This document shows positions 46,185 through 54,896 of a DNA stretch of 64,000 nt, one piece after another (the stretch's first letter is position 1; every line of letters begins with the position of its first letter). The translations under genes were made by a program, and so were the position numbers. The notes under the pieces were generated by a model, which made no database searches, had not been told where the DNA came from, and was given only the letters and a program-made list of their open reading frames with translations. This stretch comes from Xanthocytophaga flava. GTDB lineage: Bacteria; Bacteroidota; Bacteroidia; Cytophagales; 172606-1. Location: the NCBI GenBank assembly GCA_030068525.1, contig JASJOS010000008.1:248001-312000 (forward strand), in the 5' to 3' direction.

Positions 46185-47939
46185 ATGAAAACAAAATTAA
46201 CTTTACCTGTTTGCTATATTTTATTAATAGCCTTCTTTTCATTTCTTTCTGGCCATTCGGCTAAAGCCCAACTGGCAAAGTGTAAAGGCAAATATTTTGG
46301 TAATATTTTACAATATAGTGTTCCGTCCAATTATAACACATTCTGGAATCAAGCTACAAGTGAAAATGGTTCAAAGTGGGGTTCAGTAGAGGGGACAAAA
46401 GGTGTCTACAATTGGACCACTTCTGACTTGGCTTATAATTGGGCAAAAAATAATGGCGGGTTGTTTAAATATCACACCCTGGTTTGGGGAGCACAAACAC
46501 CTGGTTGGGTATCAAGTGCGAGTACCGCTACATTGACAGCTTCTGTACAAGCGTATATTAAAGCTTGTGCTGATCACTATAATCCATTAGGAGGGATTAA
46601 AATGATCGATGTTTTGAATGAACCAGTTAATACTCCTATGCCGGGTAACTTAAAAGCAGCACTTACTGCTGGATACAAAGCTGAGCCTGCCAATGCTGGA
46701 GATTTGAATAATCAGTATGGCTGGGTAATTTGGTGTTTCCAGTTAGCTAGAAAATATTTTCCAAATTCCACATTATTGATAAACGAGTACAATGTAGAAA
46801 TGAACTGGAATAATTGTCGTGCTCCTTATATTGCCATGGTAAATGCCGTGAAGAATGCACCTAACTTAACAGATGGTCGTAAAAACCTGATTGATGGAGT
46901 AGGTCTTCAAGCACATGGTGTAGATAATTTAACTGCTGCTAACTTTAAGGCATGTATTGATGAAATCTGGAATAGTACTGGCGTTAGCATTCACATAACT
47001 GAGTTTGATCAAACTGCGAATCCAAATGAAACAAAACAAAGAGATGTATATTCCAGATTGATTCCTGTAGCCTGGGAACATCCTCATGTAGCTGGTATTA
47101 CCTTGTGGGGATATATTCAGGGTTCTACCTGGATCAATGGAAACGGACAAGCAGGTGCTGGAGGCACTGACTCAGGTATAATTTATGCCAATGGAAACGA
47201 CAGACCAGCTATGACCTGGTTGAAATCCTACTTCTCCGGACAACCTACATTGGCTTGTTGTCCAGCCCCGGCCCCTTTTGCCAGTTGTCCTGGTACAAAT
47301 CGCAGTTTTGTTGTCAGAGCCCGTGGCACAGCTTCCGGAGCTCAATTACAATTACGTATCAATGGAAATGTTATTTCTACATTCAACCTAACTACTGCAT
47401 TTGCTAACTATACGGCCTCTTCTACAGCAACTGGAACTGTTCGGTTGGAAGTAACAACGGATAATGGTACCTGGGATGTGGAAGTTGATTACCTTCAAAT
47501 TAACGGCACTATTCTACAAGCTGAAAATCAGGCTGTCAATACAGCTCTTTACTCAAATGGAAGATGTGGTGGGGGAGGGAGTAGCCAAATAATGCACTGC
47601 AATGGCTACATAGAGTTTGCTAATACGGCAGCCCGCACTTCTTCTGCTCAGGAGAAGTTTACTGATATTCCTACTGAAAGCAATTTGTTGAAAATATATC
47701 CTAACCCGGTTAGCAATGGTAATGTTACTGTTGAGTTTTATAATGAAAAAGAGCAGTATATAAGCATTGATTTAGTGACCACCAACGGACGTATTCTGAA
47801 AAAAGTCGCCTCGAAAAAATTTGAAGCAGGTGCTCATCAAATCAATATAGATTTTGCAAATCCTGGTACTGAGCTTTATTTGGTTAGAATAAAAAAAGAG
47901 AATGAAATAATTACCAAACAATTGCTGATTCAACACTAA
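46185..47939 (+). CDS. GH10 endo-beta-1,4-xylanase with CBM60-like module and T9SS signal
   Basis: A 584-residue secreted xylanase. The signal peptide is about 1-28 (ending AKAQ). The GH10 barrel (about 35-355) has the acid/base Glu146 in DVLNEPVN and the nucleophile Glu273 in ITEFDQ, with KYHTLVWGAQTPGW near 95 and LWGYIQGSTW near 310. Residues about 373-485 (SFVVRARGTASGAQLQLRING, then VEVDYLQINGTILQAENQ and RCGGGGSSQIMHCNGYI) look like the calcium-dependent xylan-binding module CBM60/36. A type A T9SS sorting domain (about 508-584, LLKIYPNPVSNG) closes the protein. It should be secreted to the surface through T9SS and cleave xylan internally. It follows a GH62 gene and fits arabinoxylan use. 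Confidence 0.95.
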   Translation: MKTKLTLPVCYILLIAFFSFLSGHSAKAQLAKCKGKYFGNILQYSVPSNYNTFWNQATSENGSKWGSVEGTKGVYNWTTSDLAYNWAKNNGGLFKYHTLVWGAQTPGWVSSASTATLTASVQAYIKACADHYNPLGGIKMIDVLNEPVNTPMPGNLKAALTAGYKAEPANAGDLNNQYGWVIWCFQLARKYFPNSTLLINEYNVEMNWNNCRAPYIAMVNAVKNAPNLTDGRKNLIDGVGLQAHGVDNLTAANFKACIDEIWNSTGVSIHITEFDQTANPNETKQRDVYSRLIPVAWEHPHVAGITLWGYIQGSTWINGNGQAGAGGTDSGIIYANGNDRPAMTWLKSYFSGQPTLACCPAPAPFASCPGTNRSFVVRARGTASGAQLQLRINGNVISTFNLTTAFANYTASSTATGTVRLEVTTDNGTWDVEVDYLQINGTILQAENQAVNTALYSNGRCGGGGSSQIMHCNGYIEFANTAARTSSAQEKFTDIPTESNLLKIYPNPVSNGNVTVEFYNEKEQYISIDLVTTNGRILKKVASKKFEAGAHQINIDFANPGTELYLVRIKKENEIITKQLLIQH

Positions 47940-48280
47940 CCATGCTTTTATCTATAAAAACTGCTGACTATACAGTCAGCAGTTTTTTGATTGATCATTT
48001 TTTGATGATGTTTTTGTATCCAAGTACCCATAAGGAATTACTACTAATTATTTAATTAATTAGTTTAAAGCGTAAAAAGTACTATTCTTGCCAGTCTTTG
48101 TTTTTATTAGTGAAGAAAATGTTGCTACTTCCTATCCCCAAAAGTAGCAAGTGACAGATAATGGTTTATCATTTGTAGAGGTATACGATCAACTCCTGCA
48201 TTTTCTTTGGTAATTTCTTCTACAGCAAATACCTACACTAATTTGTATCTAGTCTCATCTATTTTATTCTTTCCAAACCA
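47940..48280. other. 341-bp spacer after GH10
   Basis: It contains the GH10 terminator and otherwise no recognised feature. Confidence 0.4.
47956..47986 (+). terminator. Intrinsic terminator of the GH10 gene
   Basis: AAAAACTGCTGACT and the complementary AGTCAGCAGTTTTTT form a long stem with a 3-4 base loop 16 bases after the stop codon, ending in a T run. Confidence 0.9.
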
Positions 48281-48424
48281 CTACTCACAGGGAATGTCTA
48301 TATCCTGTAAAAAGTTAGAGGTATCAATAGTGAGTAACTGCGTCAGCTGTAAACCAAGAATAATAGTTTCCTCCTGTCCAGATAGCAACAGGCTGGTGAT
48401 GTTTTCTTTGTCAGTCGATTGCAT
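48281..48424 (-). pseudogene. N-terminal stub of an LRR gene
   Basis: A 47-codon frame from the ATG at 48424 to a TAG at 48281-48283 starts MQSTDKENITSLLLSGQEE, nearly the same as the start of the neighbouring LRR gene (MSVQSTDRENIIRLLLSGQEEN). The ATG overlaps the stop codon of that gene by one base (TAATG). It ends before any repeat. It is best read as the truncated fourth unit of the tandem family. Confidence 0.7.
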
Positions 48425-49335
48425 TAATAAAAATCTATTATACAGTCAGGTAACAGGGATTTGATTCGTGCTCTTTCTGAGGTAGAAACAGGATTATGCT
48501 GGAGGCGTAGGCTAGCTAGATTCTTCAATAAACTGATTTTGGATGGCAGGTGTTTCAAGTTGGTATTATCCAGAGAAAGAGTCTTTAGATTGATCAGATC
48601 ACAAATTTCGGAAGGAAAGCAAGTGAGTTGATTATTGTCTAATTCCAATCTACATAGACTTGTGAGATTCCTGATTTCAGCAGGTAATGTAGTAAGTTGA
48701 TTGTCTACTAAATTCAATGTTTTTAATTGAGTCAGGTTCCCAATTTCGACAGGTAAACTACTTAAGTTATTGTAATGTAAGTCCAGTTCTGTTAGGTTAG
48801 TCAGTTTTCCAATCTCAGCAGGAAGACTACTCAGGTAATTGTAATGCAAATTAAGTTCTTTCAATTTAGTTAAATTTCCAATTTCGACAGGTAGTGCAGT
48901 AAGTTGATTTCCATGCATATTCAGGGTTTCTAACTCTATCAGATTCCCTAATTCTTTGGGTAAGCTGTTCACGTTACTGTAAGATAAAGACATTTTTCTC
49001 AAATTAGTCAAACTCCCTATTTCAGCCAACAAACTACTTTGTTGAAAATTGCCATTCATACTCAAGGTTTCCACATTTGTTAGATAGTGCAACTGCTTCC
49101 AGGGTACAGCATCTTTGAAACTACATTTTTTCAATCGGAGTATTTTGATTATTTTTCTGGAAAAAGACAAAGAGGAGCAATTCAATGCATTAGCCAATAC
49201 ATCTATATCTTCTTTGAAATCCGAAAAATCAATCTGCAAGGATTCGATCAAGTGTAAACCCAATCGAATATTCTCTTCCTGACCCGATAAAAGCAGGCGG
49301 ATTATATTTTCTCTGTCAGTGGATTGAACAGACAT
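48424..49335 (-). CDS. Leucine-rich repeat protein (LRR-1)
   Basis: A 303-residue cytoplasmic protein without signal peptide. Residues 1-55 (STDRENIIRLLLSGQEENIRLGLHLIESLQ) form an N-terminal helical cap that is shared by all units of this array. From about residue 75 come roughly nine leucine-rich repeats of 23 residues with the consensus LPAEIGNLTNLKELDLHYNNLSS. The last repeat is followed by PVSTSERARIKSLLPDCIIDF, a conserved capping end. Such proteins are protein-binding scaffolds and no enzymatic domain is attached. It lies 6 bases downstream of LRR-2, and its stop codon overlaps the start of the next stub. It is the only complete unit of the array. Confidence 0.9.
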   Translation of the reverse strand: MSVQSTDRENIIRLLLSGQEENIRLGLHLIESLQIDFSDFKEDIDVLANALNCSSLSFSRKIIKILRLKKCSFKDAVPWKQLHYLTNVETLSMNGNFQQSSLLAEIGSLTNLRKMSLSYSNVNSLPKELGNLIELETLNMHGNQLTALPVEIGNLTKLKELNLHYNYLSSLPAEIGKLTNLTELDLHYNNLSSLPVEIGNLTQLKTLNLVDNQLTTLPAEIRNLTSLCRLELDNNQLTCFPSEICDLINLKTLSLDNTNLKHLPSKISLLKNLASLRLQHNPVSTSERARIKSLLPDCIIDFY

Positions 49336-49341
49336 AAAAAA

Positions 49342-50380
49342 TCAAAAAGTTATTTCACAGTTGGGTAATAAAGACTGGATTCGTTTTTTCTCTGAGTTGG
49401 AAAGAGGGTTGTATTTAAGATTTAACTCTTCAAGCTTTGTTAAATTTTTGATTTCCTCTGGCAAGCTGCTCAACTGAGTATCCTTCAAATGCAGTGTTTC
49501 TAATTCTTTCAGGCTTCCTATCTCAGCCGGTATACTACTTAGTTGATAATTATTGGATAAAGATAGCTTCTTCAGATTAATCAGATTTCCTATCTCCGCA
49601 GGTACTGAAGTAAGCTGATTCTCTCCCAACCATAGCTCTCCTAAACTAGTTAGATTCCCTATTTCAGTAGGTATACTACTCAGTTGATTGTCAGATAGTT
49701 CCAGATATATCAACTTTTTCAGTTTTCCTATTTGTGATGGGAATGCAGTAAGCTCATTTTTAAACAACCATAATTCTTGCAAATTGATTAGATTTCCTAT
49801 CTCAGAGGGTACACTACGCAATTGATTCTCAGATAAATCTAATATTGTTAATCGTGTCAAGTTCCCTATTTCAGTGGGCACACTATGCAATCGATTTGCA
49901 GGCAAATTCAACTTTGTCAACTCTGTCAATTTTCCAATTTCAACCGGCATACTACTTAGTTGATTTTTGTACAACCAAATATTTTTCAGATTGGTCAGTT
50001 CTCCAATCTGGGAAGGTAAACTACTCAGTTGGTTTTCCTGTAATGACAACTCTTCTAACTTAGTTAAATTTCCAATCTCAGCTGGTAAACTATTAAGTGG
50101 ACTGTTGTAAAAAATTAGTGTTTTCAGATTAGTAAGATAAGGCAACAACTTCCAGGGAAAGGGAGTAGACAACTTGCATCTTTCCATCTGAATAACTTTC
50201 AATAACTTTTCAGTAAAAGAAAACGGCTTACCCCCACTTCCTTTCATCAGTGTCGATATCTTCTGCAAAGTCAGTCAAGTCTATTTTTAATGACTCTGCT
50301 AATTGTAAACCAAGTGCGATATTTTCTTCCTGACCCGATAAAAGCAGACGGATGATGTTTTCTTTTTCAGTAAGTTGCAT
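49342..50380 (-). pseudogene. Leucine-rich repeat gene with frameshift (LRR-2)
   Basis: The N-terminal cap starts at the ATG at 50380 (MQLTEKENIIRLLLSGQEEN) and follows LRR-1 closely to about residue 44 (DFAEDID). There the frame runs into DERKWG and a stop at 50228-50230. The rest of the gene continues in another frame (49342-50268, 308 codons), with about ten 23-residue repeats such as SLPAEIGNLTKLEELSLQEN and the same capping end (NPLSNSEKKRIQSLLPNCEITF). Comparison with LRR-1 places the shift near 50247-50255, an extra base or a two-base loss. It may be a recent pseudogene, a sequencing error or a phase-variable gene. The downstream frame could still be translated from the ATG at 50247. 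Confidence 0.75.
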
Positions 50381-50390
50381 TACCCAAACT

Positions 50391-50705
50391 CTATTTTACA
50401 TTTAGATATATTGATTTGATCCTCTCTTGCTCTGAATTTGAAACAGGATTGTTTTTAGCTCCAATGTTTGAAGATTATTCAGATTGTCTGTCTCTCATCT
50501 GAAAAATAAGCCAATTTGCTATCTGAATAAAATAAGATCAAACAGTAAACTTCAGAATGAAATCTGGTGAGTTGACCTTCACTCAATCCAGATACACTTA
50601 ATCGGGGTTAAATAGCTTATTTTGCAGGGAAGAATTGTCAGGTGAATACCTCCAAGATACAAAATCTGCAAGCTGTTCAGATTTTAGATCTCAACAGGGA
50701 TTAAG
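50391..50705 (-). pseudogene. C-terminal remnant of a third LRR unit
   Basis: Six-frame reading of the minus strand shows pieces that match LRR capping ends: NPVSNSEQERIKSIYLNVK ending in a TAG at 50391-50393, preceded in another frame by NNLQTLELK, and further up a degenerate repeat (NSLQILYLGG, LTILP) interrupted by stops. The last segment lies 10 bases upstream of LRR-2, so it is the leftover end of the preceding unit of the tandem array. Confidence 0.6.
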
Positions 50706-50899
50706 ATTACTAATATAGAGGTAATAGTGAAAATAAAACACTGAAATATAGTTAGTTAACTATTGACTGGGCATTATTTTTGTCGCATATTTATTTCCAC
50801 TCTCAGTTGAGTGGTTGAATTATTCAAACTGTGGTGAAAACCTTGCGTTCTCTGAATGTGGGGTTTTCCTTCCAATGCCGTTCTATTCTAAAATGAGTA

Positions 50900-51445
50900 T
50901 TAGCGGTAGCTTTTACTAAATACTATCCTCTGGAATCTATTGCTTATAGGTTGCCTTGTTTTATAATGTACACTAAAGTCTTGAGTTCTAAATGTTTCTA
51001 CATCGGCAACTTCCTCCTTTAATTTTAAGTTGACACCAATAGTAAATATCATTAAGGTGTCCGATAACTTATTCGTATCTTTAGCAATTTTATAAACGTT
51101 CTTACTCTGATAAGCATAGTTTTGGGAATAAATACTCACATATAAAGTGTCTTTCAGGGTACGAACATCTAAGGAATCTATATATCTTAAGGAATCAATT
51201 GGCACTAATCTACTATTTGCCGAAATAGCTTTCCAATGTTCTTTTTTAGGAAAATAACTGAGAAGCCCCATATCCATGTTTATAAAATCTTGTAGGCCAT
51301 AATCTCTGATATCTTTATAGTATCTACTACTATTTTCATCTTCATTTACAGATTTGGTAGAAATTAGTAAAATAGCTATTACTAGATAACAGCCTGTTAC
51401 TCCAACAAGCTTTAATCTTCCTAAACCAAATGGTCTATTTCTCAT
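50900..51445 (-). CDS. Hypothetical membrane-anchored protein, 181 aa
   Basis: I do not recognise this protein. It starts at 51445 with a basic segment followed by one hydrophobic helix (about 12-28, VGVTGCYLVIAILLIST), then a polar, extracytoplasmic-looking region with several YxxI/YxN patterns and RRYIDSLDVRTLKDTLYVSI-like beta strands, and a basic C-terminus. It could be a membrane-anchored protein with a beta-rich domain. It lies in the LRR-side intergenic area with no clear operon partner. Confidence 0.6.
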   Translation of the reverse strand: MRNRPFGLGRLKLVGVTGCYLVIAILLISTKSVNEDENSSRYYKDIRDYGLQDFINMDMGLLSYFPKKEHWKAISANSRLVPIDSLRYIDSLDVRTLKDTLYVSIYSQNYAYQSKNVYKIAKDTNKLSDTLMIFTIGVNLKLKEEVADVETFRTQDFSVHYKTRQPISNRFQRIVFSKSYR

Positions 51446-51736
51446 ATAAGATTTTCGTTAAAATAAATTATTACAAGTGATTTGGTATTTCTATGGTATA
51501 AGTTGAATGTAAACATGATAAATGCATAACTCGATGCATAATTGGTTCAAAATACTTGTTATAGTACTAATATGTTAATATGTATATTTTACTGAAATTT
51601 TTTTCTGGTATATTGAATCTCACAAAGACACTGGCACTGTTGCAATCCCTTTGTTTCAGAAATAGTTTCCAAAAGTCAGAACCCAGTTCAGTGGACAGGC
51701 AAACCGATACCAATAACTATTCTCAATCTAAAAGAC

Positions 51737-52348
51737 ATGAGTGTCAGAATGGACTATACATACATTGCCGAAAAAATCATTAGCCTAAGAGATGAAGATC
51801 TGAATCTCAGAAAGAAGCTTGTTAAAAAGGGACAGCTATCAGAAGGATATAACAAAGAAATGGAGGAATTGCATAACCAGAATGCTCAGATAATAGATCA
51901 GCTAATAGATAGTATTGGCTATCCAACAATAGATAAGGTAGGGAAAGAAGCCAGTGACGCTGCCTGGTTGATCATACAACATTCCATTGGACAGCCCGAA
52001 TTTATGAAGAAGTGTAGATATCTACTCGAAGATGCTGTGAGTGATAATAAGGCAAGCCAACAAGCATTAGCTTATCTGACTGACCGAATAGTAGTATTGG
52101 AAGGCAAATCCCAGTTGTATGGAACTCAATTTGACTGGGACGAACATGGAGAACTAAGTCCTGACCCTTTTGATGACTTAATCCAGGTAAACCAAAGACG
52201 AAAATCTATTGGACTGAATACGCTTGAAGAACAAACCATACTCATAAGAAAACGGGCAAAAGAAGAAAATCAATCACCACCCATAGATTTTGAAAAAAGG
52301 AAGCGGGAAATGGATGAGTGGAGAAAGAGAGTCGGTTGGACAAAATAA
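51737..52348 (+). CDS. DUF6624 family protein
   Basis: A 203-residue cytoplasmic protein. The core IDSIGYPTIDKVGKEASDAAWLIIQHS (about 65-91) and the later ALAYLTDRIVVLEGKSQLYGTQFDW (about 110-137) are the hallmark of DUF6624 proteins, whose function is not known to me. The N-terminus is helical and charged (YIAEKIISLRDEDLNLRKKL), and the C-terminus (PPIDFEKRKREMDEWRKRVGW) is also helical. The ATG at 51737 is preferred, though the next ATG (51749) is equally possible. No operon partner is apparent. Confidence 0.8.
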   Translation: MSVRMDYTYIAEKIISLRDEDLNLRKKLVKKGQLSEGYNKEMEELHNQNAQIIDQLIDSIGYPTIDKVGKEASDAAWLIIQHSIGQPEFMKKCRYLLEDAVSDNKASQQALAYLTDRIVVLEGKSQLYGTQFDWDEHGELSPDPFDDLIQVNQRRKSIGLNTLEEQTILIRKRAKEENQSPPIDFEKRKREMDEWRKRVGWTK

Positions 52349-52766
52349 AATATCTGCTAAAAATGCTTGCCGCAGGTAGCATTAATGTAGAGAATAAAAA
52401 TTACTCTGAGAGTATAGTGATATTCTTACTATACCATCTTATTTAATTGAACTGGTATTTTAACCCTTTTCTGAGGAACCAGAAAAAGATCTATCAAATA
52501 TTAGATAAGTTAGCACAAGTACTTTTCAGACTATAAAGAAGTTATCTCAGACATTATTAATAACAGAGCTCTTTATCAATATCCATTTGATCCTTGCCTG
52601 TTTTCCCCTCCTTTTTCCCATCCAGTTGTAACTAAGAGCCTCTAGTATTGTTGTTCAGAAGTAAAAGAAGGTGAGCCGTACGGACAAGTAAATTGAGCCG
52701 TAAGAGAAATACGCCAACGGATATAATGTAGACCTTTGTGTTGTTAATTCATTTAAAAGAACCGCA
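52349..52766. other. 418-bp spacer before the aldo/keto reductase gene
   Basis: No gene, repeat or hairpin stands out. A TAGACCTTTG string near 52730-52739 resembles a Bacteroidota -7 box but is spaced one base pair differently from the usual TAnnTTTG. Confidence 0.35.
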
Positions 52767-53738
52767 ATGACAACAATAACAAAATTTGCTCTTGGCAAAA
52801 ATGGTCCCCTCGTATCTAAACTTGGTTTAGGATGTATGCGTATGTCATCTACCTGGGGAGGACCTATTACTGATGAAAATGAAAGCGTTGCTACTATTCA
52901 GATGGCACTGGATAATGGCATTAACTTTCTGAATACCGGAGATTTTTATGGAGCGGGTCATAATGAGCTACTTGTAGGCAAAGCTATTAAGAACAGAAGA
53001 GAAGAGGCATTCATAAGTGTGAAGTTTGGCGCTATCTTTTACAATGGGCAGTGGATTGGTCTGGATCTGAGACCTGTAGCTATCAAGAACTTTATCAACT
53101 ATTCGTTGGTGAGGTTGGGTATTGATACAATTGATCTGTATCAACCATGCCGACTGGATAATAGTGTGCCTGTAGAAGATGTGATTGGAACTATCGCTGA
53201 TCTGATCAAAGAAGGAAAAGTCCGTCACCTGGGTGTGTCAGAAATCACAGCTGAGCAGTTACGTAAGGCGCATAGTGTACATCCTGTATCAGCTCTGGAA
53301 ATAGGGTATTCTCTAGCTGACCGCCAAATCGAAAAAGATCTGCTTCCTACAGCGAAGGAATTGGGTATTGGGGTAGTAGCCTTCGCCAACACAGCAGAAG
53401 GATTGCTTACAGGCGAACTGAAAGCTCCACTTCAGAACAACGACTACCGAAACCATTTCTCACGTTTCCAGGGAGAGAATTTGATAAAGAACCTGGAAAA
53501 AGTGGAAGTCTTAAAGACAATGGCAAAGGAAAAAGGATACAGCCCTACTCAACTGGCTATTGCCTGGGTAAATGCACAGGGTGAGCATATTATGCCTCTA
53601 GTAAGCATGAGCCGCAGATCACGCCTTCCTGAAAACATACAGGCTATGGACATTACCTTTACGGAAGATGAGATAAATACCCTTAATTCGCATTTTTCGG
53701 TGGGTGCTATGCTTGGCAGTACCTATCTGCAAAGATAG
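52767..53738 (+). CDS. Aldo/keto reductase, possible loss of catalytic Asp
   Basis: A 323-residue NADPH-dependent (alpha/beta)8-barrel protein. It starts FALGKNGPLVSKLGLGCMRMSS, and the rest is well conserved: SVKFGA, the DLYQPCRLDNSVPVED segment, GKVRHLGVSEI and the C-terminal IMPLVSMSRRSRLPEN. The tetrad Asp that normally starts the DTxDFYG motif is Asn here (FLNTGDFYG, near residue 53), and the usual His position in DLYQPxR is Cys. Tyr and Lys of the tetrad are present. In this AKR branch the His is often not conserved, but the Asp normally is. Lowered or altered activity is possible. It lies upstream of an AraC regulator on the same strand. Confidence 0.85.
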   Translation: MTTITKFALGKNGPLVSKLGLGCMRMSSTWGGPITDENESVATIQMALDNGINFLNTGDFYGAGHNELLVGKAIKNRREEAFISVKFGAIFYNGQWIGLDLRPVAIKNFINYSLVRLGIDTIDLYQPCRLDNSVPVEDVIGTIADLIKEGKVRHLGVSEITAEQLRKAHSVHPVSALEIGYSLADRQIEKDLLPTAKELGIGVVAFANTAEGLLTGELKAPLQNNDYRNHFSRFQGENLIKNLEKVEVLKTMAKEKGYSPTQLAIAWVNAQGEHIMPLVSMSRRSRLPENIQAMDITFTEDEINTLNSHFSVGAMLGSTYLQR

Positions 53739-53751
53739 AATATACCCATAA

Positions 53752-53949
53752 GAGGTTGTCTAAATTATTATTAAAGAAGCGAAAAGAGTAGATTTTGTAG
53801 CGAGATGAGATGTTTAACTACAGGCCAATCGCAACGTAGCAAGCGGCTACTCACCGAAAAATGGACGAAATCGCAGCACATGTATTTTTAGTTCTTTAAG
53901 AATGTTATTATCTGCCTTTGCAGCCTTTTAGAATATTTGAGACAACCTC
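53752..53949. mobile_element. 198-bp MITE with TAA target duplications
   Basis: A non-coding element between the AKR and AraC genes. The ends are imperfect terminal inverted repeats: GAGGTTGTCTAAATTATT at the left and the complement of GAGGTTGTCTCAAATATT at the right. Both sides carry the trinucleotide TAA (53749-53751 and 53950-53952), the 3-bp duplication typical of IS5-type elements. It has no transposase of its own and must have been moved by one elsewhere in the genome. Confidence 0.75.
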
Positions 53950-53999
53950 TAAGACAGGTATGGTGTATTTACCCCAACCTGTTTTATATCTTTACACTT

Positions 54000-54812
54000 A
54001 TGCAAAATCCAACTGAAATACTTCCGGGAGTCATCTTTTACTCGTATCTATCCAAACAGCGAAAGGATAAAGTAGGTTTTTTCGAGCATAGTACTCTGGT
54101 ATTACAGGTTAGCGGCCACTTCATGATGGAAACAGCCAGTGAAAAAATCTCAATGAAACAAGGCCAGATGTTGCTAATCCGTAAAAATCAGTTGGGAGAA
54201 CTCACAAAGATGCCTCTGGAGGGAGAAGACTACCAAACTCTTGTCATCAGTTTAAAGGAAGATATGCTCAGGCAATTTGCTCTGGAAGAGAAAATTGAGA
54301 TAGAGAAAAAATATCCTGGTCCACCCAACATCCTTATTCCCCAGAACGATTTTCTAAAGGGATTTTTTCAATCGGCAATACCTTATACTCGTTATCCGGA
54401 AGAAAAGATAACCAGGAACCTGGGTATGTTAAAGGTGAGAGAGGCTGTTCATCTGCTACTATATACCATGCCCGACCTTAAGGAATTTCTATTCGATTTT
54501 TCCGAGCCGTATAAAATAGATTTGGAAAAGTTCATGCTTAGCAATTTTCATTTCAATGTTCCTGTTGAGAAGTTTGCCCAACTTACCGGAAGAAGCCTGG
54601 CAGGGTTTAAACGGGACTTCCAAAAAGTGTTTGGCATGGCTCCCAGACATTGGTTGCAGGAAAGAAGACTGGCAGAGGCCCGTCATTTAATCGAAGACAG
54701 GCAGAAAAAACCTTCTGCAATCTATCTCGAACTGGGATTTGAAAGCCTTTCTCACTTTTCACATTCGTTTAAGAAAAAGTTCGGCAAGGCCCCTACCGAG
54801 TGGCTATACTGA
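54000..54812 (+). CDS. AraC family transcriptional regulator (AraC-1)
   Basis: A 270-residue regulator read from the ATG at 54000; the longer frame would begin inside the MITE. The N-terminal half (about 1-165) is a beta-rich AraC-type sensory domain (FFEHSTLVLQVSGHFMMET, MKQGQMLLIRKNQLGELTKM). The C-terminal AraC HTH (about 185-270) contains FNVPVEKFAQLTGRSLAGFKRDF and YLELGFESLSHFSHSFKKKFGKAPTEWL. It may control the AKR upstream or the Gfo/Idh gene 84 bases downstream on the same strand. The insertion of a MITE just upstream may supply or disturb its promoter. Confidence 0.9.
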   Translation: MQNPTEILPGVIFYSYLSKQRKDKVGFFEHSTLVLQVSGHFMMETASEKISMKQGQMLLIRKNQLGELTKMPLEGEDYQTLVISLKEDMLRQFALEEKIEIEKKYPGPPNILIPQNDFLKGFFQSAIPYTRYPEEKITRNLGMLKVREAVHLLLYTMPDLKEFLFDFSEPYKIDLEKFMLSNFHFNVPVEKFAQLTGRSLAGFKRDFQKVFGMAPRHWLQERRLAEARHLIEDRQKKPSAIYLELGFESLSHFSHSFKKKFGKAPTEWLY

Positions 54813-54896
54813 TATGTAGTTGATTCTTAGTATGGAAAGGATAATTGCAGCCAAACAAGCAACAACCATTTATATGTAAAAAATCGAAAATACATC

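Noticed and set aside
48207-48464. An 85-codon plus-strand frame
   Set aside because: It is the complement of the LRR stub and the end of LRR-1, which explain the sequence better.
51580-51783. A 67-codon frame overlapping the DUF6624 start
   Set aside because: The composition is unlike a protein and it ends inside the real gene.
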